From NCBI RefSeq assembly GCF_003051085.1, contig NZ_QAOM01000004.1, positions 62,001 through 126,000 of the forward strand: a stretch of DNA of 64,000 nucleotides. Direction: 5' to 3'. Positions 44,980 to 54,806 of this stretch are shown in pieces; the first letter of the stretch is position 1; the number at the start of each line of letters is the position of its first letter. The DNA comes from Trichococcus patagoniensis (lineage in GTDB: Bacteria > Bacillota > Bacilli > Lactobacillales > Aerococcaceae). Both the position numbers and the translations under genes were made by a program. The notes below the pieces were generated by a model that had not been told where the DNA came from, did not search any database, and saw nothing but the letters and a program-made list of their open reading frames with translations.

Positions 44980-45798
44980 ATGAAACTACTGACGTTGAAT
45001 GCTTACAGCTGGGTCGATACGGACGACACAAGCTTTTATGCGCCCCTGATCAGCGACATTCTCGAAAACGGCTACGAGGCAATCGCCCTGCAGGAAGTGA
45101 ATCAGCTCTCTTCGGCCCCGGTCATCAACGAACCGGAAGGCTACCACGCGACGCAGCAGGAGATCCCGATCAAGGAGAACAATTTTGCGTACTTTCTCGT
45201 GCAGGCGTTGGCCGAAAAAGGGCTCGCTTATCAGTGGTCCTGGGTGCCCTGCCACGTAGGCTACGACATCTACGATGAAGGCGTCGCCCTGTTGAGCAAA
45301 GCGCCGATTCAGTCAGTCACTCAGGTCCAACTTTCAGAAGTCAATGATTTCGAAAGCATCCACACCCGCCGCGCCTTGGTCGTCGAAACCGAAGCGGCCG
45401 CTTTCGCCTCCGTCCATCTGTCCTGGTGGAAAGACGAAGAAGAAAATCCGTTTTTGCGGGAGTGGGCTTCGGTTGAGACGGCTGTCAAAAAAATGCGCGG
45501 CAGCAAGCCCATCTACGTGATGGGCGACTTCAACAACCCGGCCGACGCCCGCAACGAAGGCTACGACCTGATTACGCACGCCGGTTGGCAGGATGCCTAC
45601 ACCGTTGCAGCTGTCCGTATCGGATCCGCGACCGTTCCGCCGGCAATCGCCGGCTGGGAAGGAAACGAAGTACCGCTGCGCATCGACTACATTTTCTCCG
45701 ACCGCCCGCAAGCGGTCGAGACCTACGAAGTCAAGTTCGACGGGAATAAGTTGGCTTGCGTGTCGGATCATTATGGGGTCGCCGTCACGTATGCGTGA
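44980..45798 (+). CDS. mapP: Maltose 6'-phosphate phosphatase
   Basis: 272 residues, endonuclease/exonuclease/phosphatase fold. LLTLNAYSW (Asn), AIALQEVNQ (metal Glu), VHLSWW, YVMGDFNNPA (Asp/Asn pair) and the terminal CVSDHYGVAV (Asp-His) are all present. Position directly behind malT and opposite malPBMR matches the enterococcal MapP, which dephosphorylates incoming maltose 6'-phosphate so that maltose phosphorylase can use it. The ATG at 44980 has AAAGGTG at proper spacing; the upstream GTG does not. Confidence 0.92.
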   Translation: MKLLTLNAYSWVDTDDTSFYAPLISDILENGYEAIALQEVNQLSSAPVINEPEGYHATQQEIPIKENNFAYFLVQALAEKGLAYQWSWVPCHVGYDIYDEGVALLSKAPIQSVTQVQLSEVNDFESIHTRRALVVETEAAAFASVHLSWWKDEEENPFLREWASVETAVKKMRGSKPIYVMGDFNNPADARNEGYDLITHAGWQDAYTVAAVRIGSATVPPAIAGWEGNEVPLRIDYIFSDRPQAVETYEVKFDGNKLACVSDHYGVAVTYA

Positions 45799-45819
45799 CT
45801 ATTAATGTTGAATAAAAGG

Positions 45820-45848
45820 AAAAAGCTGTCTCTTAGAGGCAGCTTTTT
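45820..45848 (+). terminator. Terminator of malT-mapP
   Basis: AAAAAGCTGTCTC pairs with GAGGCAGCTTTTT around TTA, ending in a T run. Confidence 0.85.
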
Positions 45849-45871
45849 CTGGTTGGGGGCAGTTTTTGGTG

Positions 45872-46183
45872 GACTTGTCCGATAACGCTGGAGAATCGGA
45901 CAACTAGGTACCCGATTCTGGCGGACTTGTCCGATAACTACAATGAATCAGACATCCAGGCACTCGGTCCTGTCGCACTTGTCTGATAACTACAATGAAT
46001 CAGACATCCAGGCACTCGGTCCTGTCGCACTTGTCCGATAACTACAATGAATCGGACATCCAGGCACTCGATTCTGGCGTACTTGTCCGATAACTCCGAA
46101 GAATCGGACAACCAGGCACTCGATTCTGGCGTACTTGTCCGATAACTGCAATGAATCGGACAACCAGGTACCAGATTCAGGAG
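45872..46183. repeat. 52-bp tandem palindromic repeat, family 3 (six units)
   Basis: Six back-to-back units of exactly 52 bp. Each contains ACTTGTCCGAT and ATCGGACA arms around an 11-base loop and a linker CCAGGCACTCGATTCTGGCG. Unit 3 carries matched changes in both arms (GTCTGAT with ATCAGAC), so the hairpin is conserved by compensation. It lies between two converging genes. Confidence 0.95.
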
Positions 46184-46243
46184 AAGGGGTGTTTGGCCGG
46201 AGTTCCGGCCGTGGAAGCAGCAGCTGCTGAACAATTCAAAAAG

Positions 46244-46282
46244 CTGGGCGCGAGGAATAAATAAATCATTCCTCACACCCAG
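46244..46282 (-). terminator. Terminator of the DUF1295 gene
   Basis: On the minus strand CTGGGTGTGAGGAAT pairs with ATTCCTCGCGCCCAG and is followed by CTTTTTG. A further small hairpin, TTTATCGC/GCGATAAA, lies at 46297-46322. Confidence 0.7.
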
Positions 46283-46332
46283 CTCCGCAATCTTTATTTA
46301 TCGCAGTATTTTTAGCGATAAACTACAGGATA

Positions 46333-47208
46333 TTATTTTTTGGCCCATGGGAAAATCATTGGCACTCTTTTTGTATATTCTTCCCATGCAGCATATTTCT
46401 CCATATTTTTTTCTAGTAATGGCGTGGATACTTTGATTAGTACAGTACTCATTAAAATCGGTGAAATGACTAAAAAGGTATAATACAACGGGCTCAAAGA
46501 ATTAGTGAAGAACAATGTAATCCCACTGGCGTATAATCCGATCCAAATCAAGATCTCTCCAAGATAGTTTGGATGACGTGTAATAGACCATAGTCCGGTT
46601 TGTAGTAGGGTTCGTGTGCCTTTACTGATGTGTCGTCTTAATTGTTCATCACCCACTACTTCAAAGAATAGGCCAACTAGTGCTACAAGCAAGGCAGCAT
46701 AGACGAAATATTGATGAGAGGAACCAAAACTAAATTCGTTATATTTGATTACTGCATAGCTTGCAGATCCGACGATAAAGTTAATGATGCCTTGAATCAT
46801 AAATACTCTAAAGAAGGCAATGACGACTACTTTATCGCCCCACTCTTTACGCCACTGTGCGTATCTGAAATCTTCGGGTTTCCCATAATTTCTTTTTAAT
46901 AATCGCAATGATAACCTCAGACCCCACACACTAATAAATCCAACAATAAAATACGATAAAACAGTCGGATTTTCAGTCACAAGTAAGGTCAGCCAACTGC
47001 CAACTACAAAACCCATCCCCCAACCAATATCAACAATCGAGTTATTTTTAATCGCTGTTGCTATGAAAAAAATAATCGTGAAGTAAACAAAAGTAAAAAT
47101 GAACGGAACAAGGAGTCCCCCCAAACCGAAGCTAGTAAACCCTTGTGTCGCTATGCCTAACGTCGCTAAAAACAATACCGAATAAATGACAATTCTTTTT
47201 TTATCCAT
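46333..47208 (-). CDS. DUF1295 / isoprenylcysteine methyltransferase-like membrane protein
   Basis: 291 residues with about seven membrane helices. The conserved C-terminal block is GLWSITRHPNYLGEILIWIG followed by PLLEKNME and the PMIFPW end; the central block SVWGLRLSLRLLKRNYGKPEDFRY is typical of the DUF1295 / steroid 5-alpha-reductase-like superfamily. The enzyme activity in bacteria is mostly undefined (methylation or reduction of lipids or thiols has been suggested). Monocistronic, AAAGAGGTG before the ATG. Confidence 0.88.
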   Translation of the reverse strand: MDKKRIVIYSVLFLATLGIATQGFTSFGLGGLLVPFIFTFVYFTIIFFIATAIKNNSIVDIGWGMGFVVGSWLTLLVTENPTVLSYFIVGFISVWGLRLSLRLLKRNYGKPEDFRYAQWRKEWGDKVVVIAFFRVFMIQGIINFIVGSASYAVIKYNEFSFGSSHQYFVYAALLVALVGLFFEVVGDEQLRRHISKGTRTLLQTGLWSITRHPNYLGEILIWIGLYASGITLFFTNSLSPLYYTFLVISPILMSTVLIKVSTPLLEKNMEKYAAWEEYTKRVPMIFPWAKK

Positions 47209-47527
47209 AGTGCACCTCTTTCAAATGTTTCGCGTTTTCCCTGTTAAAAAATATAGACCTTTCAAAAAAATAACGCTTAAAACCAGACAAACAAACCCTG
47301 AATTTTTTCTGTTCTTTACTGAAAAAACAATAGCGTTATTCGCGTTTTCATAATTATATCAAACAGCCCTGACAATCAAAAATTTGAGCGCTTATTTCAC
47401 TCTTTTTATTACCCTGAATTCCCGATCTGAAGACCTTCGATTTCGTCGGTTTTCTCCAGCCGTGATACCGGCTAGTGAAAAGCCTGTTAGTGAAGCTCAT
47501 TTGCGGTCACCGCGGTAGCCGGTGATT

Positions 47528-47667
47528 GAAACCATGAATAACTTTGAGTTATTCATCTTTTTGGGCCGGATGCCGGCCGAAATCATGAATAAACGCGAGT
47601 TATCCATCTTTTTGGGCCGGATGCCGGCCGAAACCATGAATAAACGCAAGTTATTCATGGTTTTCGC
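47528..47667. repeat. 51-bp palindromic tandem repeat, family 4 (2.7 units)
   Basis: Units at 47528, 47579 and 47630 are 51 bp apart. Each holds ATGAATAAC ... GTTATTCAT (hairpin one) and GGCCGGATGCCGGCC (hairpin two). The last unit lacks the second hairpin. They lie in the 3' flank of the melA fragment, beyond its terminator. Nothing else was recognised in the 47209-47527 gap. Confidence 0.9.
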
Positions 47668-47689
47668 ACGACGAACTCGCCCCAGTCCC

Positions 47690-47737
47690 AAAAACGCAGG
47701 AGCCGCCCCAATTTTTCGGGGCGGCTCCTGCGTTTTT
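47690..47737. terminator. Strong terminator downstream of melA
   Basis: Perfect 20-bp stem (47690-47709 with 47718-47737) around an 8-nt loop with A/T tails on both sides. Confidence 0.93.
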
Positions 47738-47804
47738 TGCATATAAAGACGTTCGATTTATCATATGGTGCAACGAAGCCGATTGCGCGCGCACCTGTTT
47801 TTTA

Positions 47805-49057
47805 TCATTTATAAGTCGGCAGATAATCGCCATGGGCAGCGATCAATTCATCGACCATCGCTTTTATTTCTGAAATGGATAGTTCTGAACTCGCATGAGG
47901 GTCCAACAATGCCGCTTGATAGATTTTATCTTTTTCAAGTGTCATTGCAGCCTCAACTGTCAATTCCTGGACATTGATGTTTGTTCGATCCAATGCGGCC
48001 AATTGCGTAGGAAGATTACCTACATAGGTGGGTTGAACGCCATTTTTGTCCACCAAACAGGGAACTTCCACACAACAATTTTCCGGCAAGTTGGTGATCA
48101 GACCTTTATTCAAAACATTCCCGGCAATCACGGCTGGCGTCCCGGTTGTAATCGCATCCATAATATAAGAGGCATATTCGCGGCTTCTTGTATGTTCCAG
48201 CGAACCGTCATTGACGATCTCGTCTCTTTGAATTTCCCAGCGTTCGATTTGTTCAACGCATCTGCGTAAATATTCATCAATCGGGATCTGCAGTTGATCT
48301 ATCAATTCCGGATAATTTTTCTTGATGAAGTAAGGATGGTACTCTGCGTTATGCTCGCTGGATTCTGTAATATAGTAGCCAAAATGTTTCATCAATTCAA
48401 AGCGCACAGAATCCTTGTGTAGATCAGCGATTTTTGAAGCCAGACTGCGGATTTCCGGGTAGAAATCTTTGCCGTTTCGGTTGATTTCCAACAGCCACGC
48501 CATATGGTTGATGCCGGCGATTTTCCATTGGAATTCATCCAGATTGTACTGATCTTTTATCCCCAGATGTTCGAACAGTTCCGGCACACAGACTTGGACA
48601 CTGTGGCACAATCCGACTGTTTTGATCTTCGTCGCTTTCAGCATGCCCATCGTCAAAATCGCCATCGGATTGGTGTAGTTCAATAGCCAGGCATCCGGAC
48701 AAACCTCTTCCATGTCTTTGGCGATATCAAACATGACGGGAAGTGTGCGCAATCCTCTGAAAATACCGCCGATACCGGTAGTGTCCCCGATCGTCTGCTG
48801 CAAGCCATATTTTTTCGGAATCTCAAAATCAATCACCGTGCTCGGTTTGTATCCGCCCACTTGAATCGCATTGATGACGAAATTCGCGCCTTTCAGAGCT
48901 TCTTTCCTGTCGCTGAAAGACTGTATGTTGGCGCGGTTTTGGTTCGAGTTTTTATTGATCGTCTGAAGCATCAATTCGGATTCTTTCAATCTTTTTTCAT
49001 CAATATCGTATAATGCGATCTCTGCGTCTTGGAGACTTGGCGTCAACATCGCGTCCC
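47805..49057 (-). pseudogene. melA: Alpha-galactosidase, GH4 (MelA type), 3' part of a gene split by the TnpB element
   Basis: 414 residues remain from the internal ATG at 49049, against about 436 when rejoined. Present: IALYDIDEKRLKESE, the GIGGIFRGLRTLP region, LLNYTNPMAI, GLCHSVQ (Cys of the alpha-galactosidase subgroup, metal ligand), GINHMAW and the C-terminal dimer region. Missing: the NAD-binding GxGS segment, which is intact on the other side of the insertion at 50704-50761. GH4 enzymes need NAD+ and Mn2+, so this fragment should be inactive. A truncated protein could still be made from 49049. Confidence 0.93.
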
Positions 49058-49200
49058 GTCAACAACCCATGACTAAAGTCACGGGCTTGTGAGCCTCTTA
49101 CGAGGCTCTGGTTTGTATACAGCGGACTACGCATCCATTGACACGCCCTTTAATCCTTGCGAGAGGAACTGTCAGGCACCAAGCGAACCTGTTTCTATGT
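49058..49200 (-). ncRNA. Probable omega-RNA (reRNA) at the right end of the TnpB element
   Basis: The 143 bases after tnpB hold GAGCCTC-GTAA-GAGGCTC and CCCGTGACTTTAGTCATGGG hairpins and end in TTGTTGAC at the element border. In studied TnpB elements this region is the scaffold, with the guide read from the flanking DNA. Here the guide would begin GGGACGCGATGTTGAC, the melA sequence. Confidence 0.6.
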
Positions 49201-50502
49201 TTAAGCAACCACCAATGATGGTGCCAACAATACTTCATCAATCCAACGGAGTCCATAATTGCGTAGGTTCAACCCGGCGTTATGGTCTCTGTCGTGCTGT
49301 TCATGGCAATTGGTACACGTCCATTCACGAGTGGAAATATCGCCCTTGAGGGCCGTGTTTTTGACGCCACAATCCGAACAGATTTGTGTGGAAGCAAAGC
49401 TTTTGGGGGCTTTCACGAAATATTTACCTTGTTGCTCAAGTTTGTACTTGAGATACAGGCGAAAGTTGCCGAATCCATTATCTTGTTGGTTTTTCGCCAA
49501 CTTCAAGGTTTGTCCAAGCGCACGAAGGTCGAGATCTTCCACTACAACCATGTCATAACGATTTGCGAGGGTGTAGGCCTTTTTGTGGAGCCAGTCTTTC
49601 CGTTGGTTCGCAACTTTCGTATGGAGTTTCACTGCCACCAATCGCTGACGTTCCCATCGTTTAGAGCCTTGGACCATGCGGGATAGCTTGCGCTGTTCTG
49701 TTGCCAGACGTTCTTCCATAGCTCGATAGTAGTGTGGGTAATTGGCTTTCTTACCTTCACTATCTACGAAGAAATTGGCTTGTGAATAATCCAGCCCAAG
49801 AATGCATTCAGCAGTAGGGATACCAATGCTTTCGATTTCCATTTCAAACGCAACATTGATGGTCACCGCAAATCTTCCTTGAGAGTCCATTGTTATCGTT
49901 ATATTCTGGATACGGCCGTCCTTCGGTAAGGGACGATGCGTGTTCAATTTGATTGCCACTCCTGACAATTTACTCTTTTGGGCAAGCGGGAGATGGAGAA
50001 CGTTGTTCTCATCAATGAAGATATTGTCACTTTGGTTGAATGTGGTATAGCTCAGCTTACTGTTCTTGCGGGAATGGAATTTCGGCATCCCTTTAAGGTC
50101 GCGGAAAGTAGGCTCAATCCCAAGCGTTTTCTGACGTTTCAGTGCAGATTTCTTGAATTGTCCTTTGAACGCGTCCTTATTGAATAAATTCATTGCTTTC
50201 TTGAAATGCTGTTTTGCTTCGTTCGAAGCGAATGCATCCACTTCATACAGGTACTTGTTGCCATCGTCGTCCACTCGAACCTGCTTGAACTCTTTGACTG
50301 TTGGCATCCCCATTTCTTTGAAAGTAGGCAGCTTTTCACCGATGGTGTGCCCATTTTTTTCAAGGTACGCATACAAATGAGCTACGTGAAGGTTATACAT
50401 CAATCTGTCTGCACCAAAACATTGACGGAAATAGCGTTCTGCTTCATCAGATGTTGGTGTTCCGCTGTACACATAACCACGATTAACTGTTTCTACTGAC
50501 AT
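49201..50502 (-). CDS. tnpB: TnpB RNA-guided endonuclease (OrfB)
   Basis: 433 residues from the ATG at 50502 (GGGGAGGTG upstream; a GTG 9 bases earlier is less likely). RuvC catalytic residues are intact: Asp in LGLDYSQANFF, Glu in MVVVEDLDL, Asp in HDRDHNAGLN. The zinc ribbon ICSDCG / WTCTNCH is complete. An N-terminal OrfB helix-turn-helix region precedes the RuvC half. Such proteins cut DNA next to a short TAM using an RNA from the element's right end, which favours element retention. It appears functional. Confidence 0.95.
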   Translation of the reverse strand: MSVETVNRGYVYSGTPTSDEAERYFRQCFGADRLMYNLHVAHLYAYLEKNGHTIGEKLPTFKEMGMPTVKEFKQVRVDDDGNKYLYEVDAFASNEAKQHFKKAMNLFNKDAFKGQFKKSALKRQKTLGIEPTFRDLKGMPKFHSRKNSKLSYTTFNQSDNIFIDENNVLHLPLAQKSKLSGVAIKLNTHRPLPKDGRIQNITITMDSQGRFAVTINVAFEMEIESIGIPTAECILGLDYSQANFFVDSEGKKANYPHYYRAMEERLATEQRKLSRMVQGSKRWERQRLVAVKLHTKVANQRKDWLHKKAYTLANRYDMVVVEDLDLRALGQTLKLAKNQQDNGFGNFRLYLKYKLEQQGKYFVKAPKSFASTQICSDCGVKNTALKGDISTREWTCTNCHEQHDRDHNAGLNLRNYGLRWIDEVLLAPSLVVA

Positions 50503-50657
50503 TGATTTCACCTCCCCATATACACATTATACCGAAAGTACGTTCGCTTTTCCAAGCGATAGCCTATGGATTACAGCGCATTAAAACAAGGGGATCATTC
50601 ATTTCAAGCAGTCAACTTTCGGGCTTTGAGGTGCCTCTGGCACCCCTAATCCCGAAC

Positions 50658-50697
50658 GGCGATTCATCTCATGACTGAAGTCACGAGATGAATCGCC
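50658..50697. other. Left-end subterminal hairpin of the TnpB element
   Basis: GGCGATTCATCTCATGACTG and its near-perfect complement form a 19-bp stem, 6 bases inside the left boundary. Confidence 0.85.
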
Positions 50698-50703
50698 TAA
50701 TTA

Positions 50704-50761
50704 CTAAAACATTTCTTGCAAAAATTGTGCTTCCCGCACCAATAAAACAAATTTTAACCAT
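50704..50761 (-). pseudogene. melA: 5' fragment of melA (first 19 codons)
   Basis: Reading from the ATG at 50761 (AAAGGAG 7 bases ahead) gives MVKICFIGAGSTIFARNVL, the NAD-binding start of GH4 enzymes, then one G of the next codon. The element follows directly; joined to GGGACGCG on the far side, the frame reads NVLGDAMLTPSL. This confirms a clean insertion in a gene that was intact beforehand. Confidence 0.93.
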
Positions 50762-50858
50762 ATCCATGCTCCTTTTTCCATTTGATGTCTCCAGTATAGT
50801 TTATTCTCACTGAAACAAAAGTGCATGATTTTAGTTACAGGTTACAATTTTGTAGTTC

Positions 50859-51692
50859 TTATTTTTCGAGCTTATACCGGGTCGGAGAACTGTGGAACCG
50901 ACTTTTGAAGGCCCGTGAAAAAGAGTGCCTGTTCTGGTATCCTACTGCGCTCGCTATTTCCTCAACCGACAATTCGGTTGTTTTCAACAGTTGGCTGGCT
51001 TTGTTCATACGGTACAGATTCAAATATTTCAGGGCGTTCAAGCCCAATTCCTCTTTGATCACTTGGCTGAAATAGGAAGGATGCAGGTACATCGATTTCG
51101 CAATTTCTTCGATCGTCAAATCCTCCCGATAATAATTATTTTCCACATACAATAAAAAGGCTTCACTGTATTTTGTCCTTTGGCTGGTTTGGACTTCCAT
51201 TTCCATATTCCCATTATGGATTTTGAAGAACGAAAAAATGTCACAGAAAAGAGCCTGATTTACTAGTTTTTGAGAATCGTCAAAGAAATCGGATTGCATG
51301 AAATGCGCGAATTTCCCCTGCAACTCTTCTTCTGCGCCGACTTGGCCTATATAGTCTTTGACTCCGATGCCGTTCGTATGCAGGATTTCCTTCACCTTGC
51401 TGCCCGAAAAGCCTATCCAATAGTATTCCCAAGGATCTTCCGCATCCGCCTCATACTCGACCAGTTCATTCGGTCGGATCAGAAAAAAATCCCCCGCACC
51501 CAAGCGATGCGTTGTATCGTTCACGGTATATCTGCCCTTTCCACTAATCACAAAGTGCACGATGTAGTTGTCCCGCAATGAAGGGCAAAAGCGATGCTTG
51601 CTCTTGCATTTCTCGTATCCTACATTGAAAAAGAAGAAATCCGAGAAATAATATTCTTTAAAAAATAGATCCTTCAATAGTTTTTCACTCAT
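50859..51692 (-). CDS. AraC-family regulator of the melA unit (MsmR/RafR-like)
   Basis: 277 residues. Cupin sensor (about 30-100; VHFVISGKGRYTV, GAGDFFLIRPNELVEYEA, EYYWIGFSG) and double helix-turn-helix (IEEIAKSMYLHPSYFSQVIK and VEEIASAVGYQNRHSFSRAF). The WEYYWIGFSG block is shared by regulators of raffinose and melibiose systems such as MsmR. It lies 98 bases upstream of melA on the same strand, so alpha-galactosides are the likely signal. Since melA is split, this regulator may have lost its main target. Confidence 0.92.
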   Translation of the reverse strand: MSEKLLKDLFFKEYYFSDFFFFNVGYEKCKSKHRFCPSLRDNYIVHFVISGKGRYTVNDTTHRLGAGDFFLIRPNELVEYEADAEDPWEYYWIGFSGSKVKEILHTNGIGVKDYIGQVGAEEELQGKFAHFMQSDFFDDSQKLVNQALFCDIFSFFKIHNGNMEMEVQTSQRTKYSEAFLLYVENNYYREDLTIEEIAKSMYLHPSYFSQVIKEELGLNALKYLNLYRMNKASQLLKTTELSVEEIASAVGYQNRHSFSRAFKSRFHSSPTRYKLEK

Positions 51693-52151
51693 AGGGTATC
51701 CTCTGTTGTCTGTTTATTTATGATACGGACTTTAAAACGATGGTCAGGAAACAGTTCTCTTTGCATAAGATCCGGTTTCGAGGGTGTCAGCCATCCATAT
51801 ATTTGTGCCAGTCTGTTTTGATGCTTATTTCACTATTATACCCTTCATTCCTGAAACAATATATCGTGGTCTCATTCAAACCTACTTCTGCACACAAACA
51901 CAAGTGTACTCGTTCTTCTGTCAATATCGGATACTATAACTGGAAACAGCGCTTAAAGAAATAGAGTTTAAAACCATTTTCCTTGAGTGGGTAAAATGAC
52001 ATTTTTGTGGGTGGCACAAAAGCAGTGTCCAGAAAATGGGTTCATTTCTGGACACTGTATTTTTGGTATTGTTTTTCTTTAAAAGAGCTGAAATACGTGT
52101 CCATAAACCCGTTACAAATTCTATGTCCAATTAATCACCCTGGATAAAGTT
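51693..52151. other. Intergenic stretch ahead of the first resolvase
   Basis: No gene recognised. A hairpin at 52023-52057 (CAGTGTCCAGAAA and complement) is followed by TATTTTTGG. Two GTCCA-containing repeats (near 52100 and 52123) could belong to a resolvase res site, which is unproven. Confidence 0.4.
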
Positions 52152-52184
52152 ATGGTACAACGAAATAAAAAAGAAGGTGATTTT

Positions 52185-52763
52185 TTGAAAATTGGATACG
52201 CACGTGTTTCTACTGGATTACAGAATTTGGATCTCCAGGAAGATAGTCTGGAAAAATTTGGCTGTGAGAAAGTTTTTACAGATCACATGAGTGGCGCAAA
52301 GAGTAATCGCCCAGGATTAGAAACAGCGATTGAATTTGTTCGTTCAGGGGATACACTCGTTGTTTGGAGATTAGATCGGCTTGGGCGAAATATGGAAGAC
52401 TTGATTACGATCGTCAATCGTTTGAATAATCGAGGTGTTAGTTTTCACAGTTTACAAGAAAATATCACGATGGATAAATCAAGCTCGACCGGTCAATTAA
52501 TGTTCCACCTGTTTGCAGCGTTTGCGGAATTTGAGCGGAATCTAATTCTGGAACGATCTGCAGCCGGACGTGCCGCTGCACGGGCACGAGGTAGGTTTGG
52601 TGGACGCCCAGAAAAGTTGAGTAAAAGTGACTTGGAACTAATGAAGACGTTAATCGATAATGGAACGCCTATTAAAACGATTGCCGAAAGATGGAATGTT
52701 TCCCGTACAACCATTTATCGTTATCTCAGCAAATTAGAGGAAAAGAATACGGAACAAGTGTGA
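52185..52763 (+). CDS. Serine recombinase, Tn3/Tn552-type resolvase
   Basis: 192 residues from the TTG at 52185, preceded by GAAGGTGA; the upstream ATG at 52152 lacks a ribosome-binding site. KIGYARVSTGLQN gives nucleophile Ser9; LVVWRLDRLGRN and AEFERNLILERSAAGRAAARARG are the catalytic arginines and E-helix; a C-terminal helix-turn-helix binds DNA (IKTIAERWNVSRTTIYRYL). Resolvases of this kind are carried by Tn3-like transposons and plasmids. It bounds the accessory region on its left side. Confidence 0.94.
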   Translation: MKIGYARVSTGLQNLDLQEDSLEKFGCEKVFTDHMSGAKSNRPGLETAIEFVRSGDTLVVWRLDRLGRNMEDLITIVNRLNNRGVSFHSLQENITMDKSSSTGQLMFHLFAAFAEFERNLILERSAAGRAAARARGRFGGRPEKLSKSDLELMKTLIDNGTPIKTIAERWNVSRTTIYRYLSKLEEKNTEQV

Positions 52764-52834
52764 GTGATTTGAAGCCTTATTCGCGAATCATTGCCCATAA
52801 CATCAATTGGAATGAAGCTAAAGGAGAGATAACC

Positions 52835-53056
52835 ATGTCAAAATTAGCGCTGACTGAAATCCAACACCAAAAAATGAAGAAACTACTAGACGATACCTAT
52901 CCGATAGGAAAAATCATGATGGTGGACACCAGCGCAATTCCTCCTGAACTAGGAAGAGGAATCAAGCGTGTGCAAGATAAGCTTGAAGAGTTAAGAGAGG
53001 CAATAAGGACTGCAGGGGATATACTAAAAGAAACGGACACTTTCTATGGATTTTAA
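52835..53056 (+). CDS. Small protein downstream of the resolvase, unknown
   Basis: 73 residues from the ATG at 52835 with a good AAAGGAGAG ribosome-binding site. Mostly helical and charged (HQKMKKLLDDTYPIGKIMMV; VQDKLEELREAIRTAG suggests a short coiled coil). No family recognised. It starts 71 bases after the resolvase and may be co-transcribed with it. Confidence 0.6.
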   Translation: MSKLALTEIQHQKMKKLLDDTYPIGKIMMVDTSAIPPELGRGIKRVQDKLEELREAIRTAGDILKETDTFYGF

Positions 53057-53226
53057 AACATATTCAGGCGTACATTAATATCAGTAAAAAATTTGATTTC
53101 ACAATGTTTTATTTTCGGTTTACAGTTTTTTATTTTATTGGAAAATAGCTCCAGCCATTTGTTCCGGTGGAATTCCTAAGACCTTATGGAGAGTAACTTG
53201 TGACACAACAATCATCTGAAAATGGT

Positions 53227-53273
53227 AAAAACCAGCTAAAGACCGTGATATAACGGTTTTTAGCTGGTTTTTC
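53227..53273. terminator. Terminator downstream of the bgl operon
   Basis: AAAACCAGCTAAA-GACCGT pairs with ACGGT-TTTTAGCTGGTTTT, with A and T tails for both directions. Confidence 0.85.
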
Positions 53274-53305
53274 TTTTGTAAACTATCCAATTCTCCAAGT
53301 CGGGA

Positions 53306-54778
<1,473 letters not shown>

Positions 54779-54806
54779 TTACCTCCAATTCGTATTATTA
54801 AATGTG

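Larger units (their letters stand above)
49058..50703 (-). mobile_element. IS200/IS605-superfamily element, TnpB only (1646 bp)
   Basis: The limits follow from rejoining melA: TTTTAG at 50704-50709 (minus) joins GGGACGCG ending at 49057 to restore the reading frame with nothing lost. The left end carries a 40-base palindrome (50658-50697) and the right end two hairpins (49066-49085 and 49091-49108). Both ends share the core GTGACTTYAGTCATG. No TnpA is present and there is no target duplication, both normal for this group. Confidence 0.92.

Noticed and set aside
45872-46183. CRISPR-like array
   Set aside because: The whole 52-base unit is repeated, including the part where unique spacers would be, and each unit is itself a palindrome. 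No cas gene is in the window.
46190-46264. Possible C-terminal gene remnant reading PAVEAAAAEQFKKLGARNK
   Set aside because: The frame looks protein-like, but most of it coincides with the terminator hairpin of the DUF1295 gene, and no longer homologous stretch precedes it.
49201-50502. Possibility that the tnpB gene is a Cas12 gene
   Set aside because: At 433 residues, with a TnpB zinc ribbon and IS605-type end hairpins and without a CRISPR array, it is a transposon-encoded TnpB.
52090-52140. Resolvase res site
   Set aside because: GTCCA repeats are suggestive, but the three-subsite layout of a res site could not be made out.
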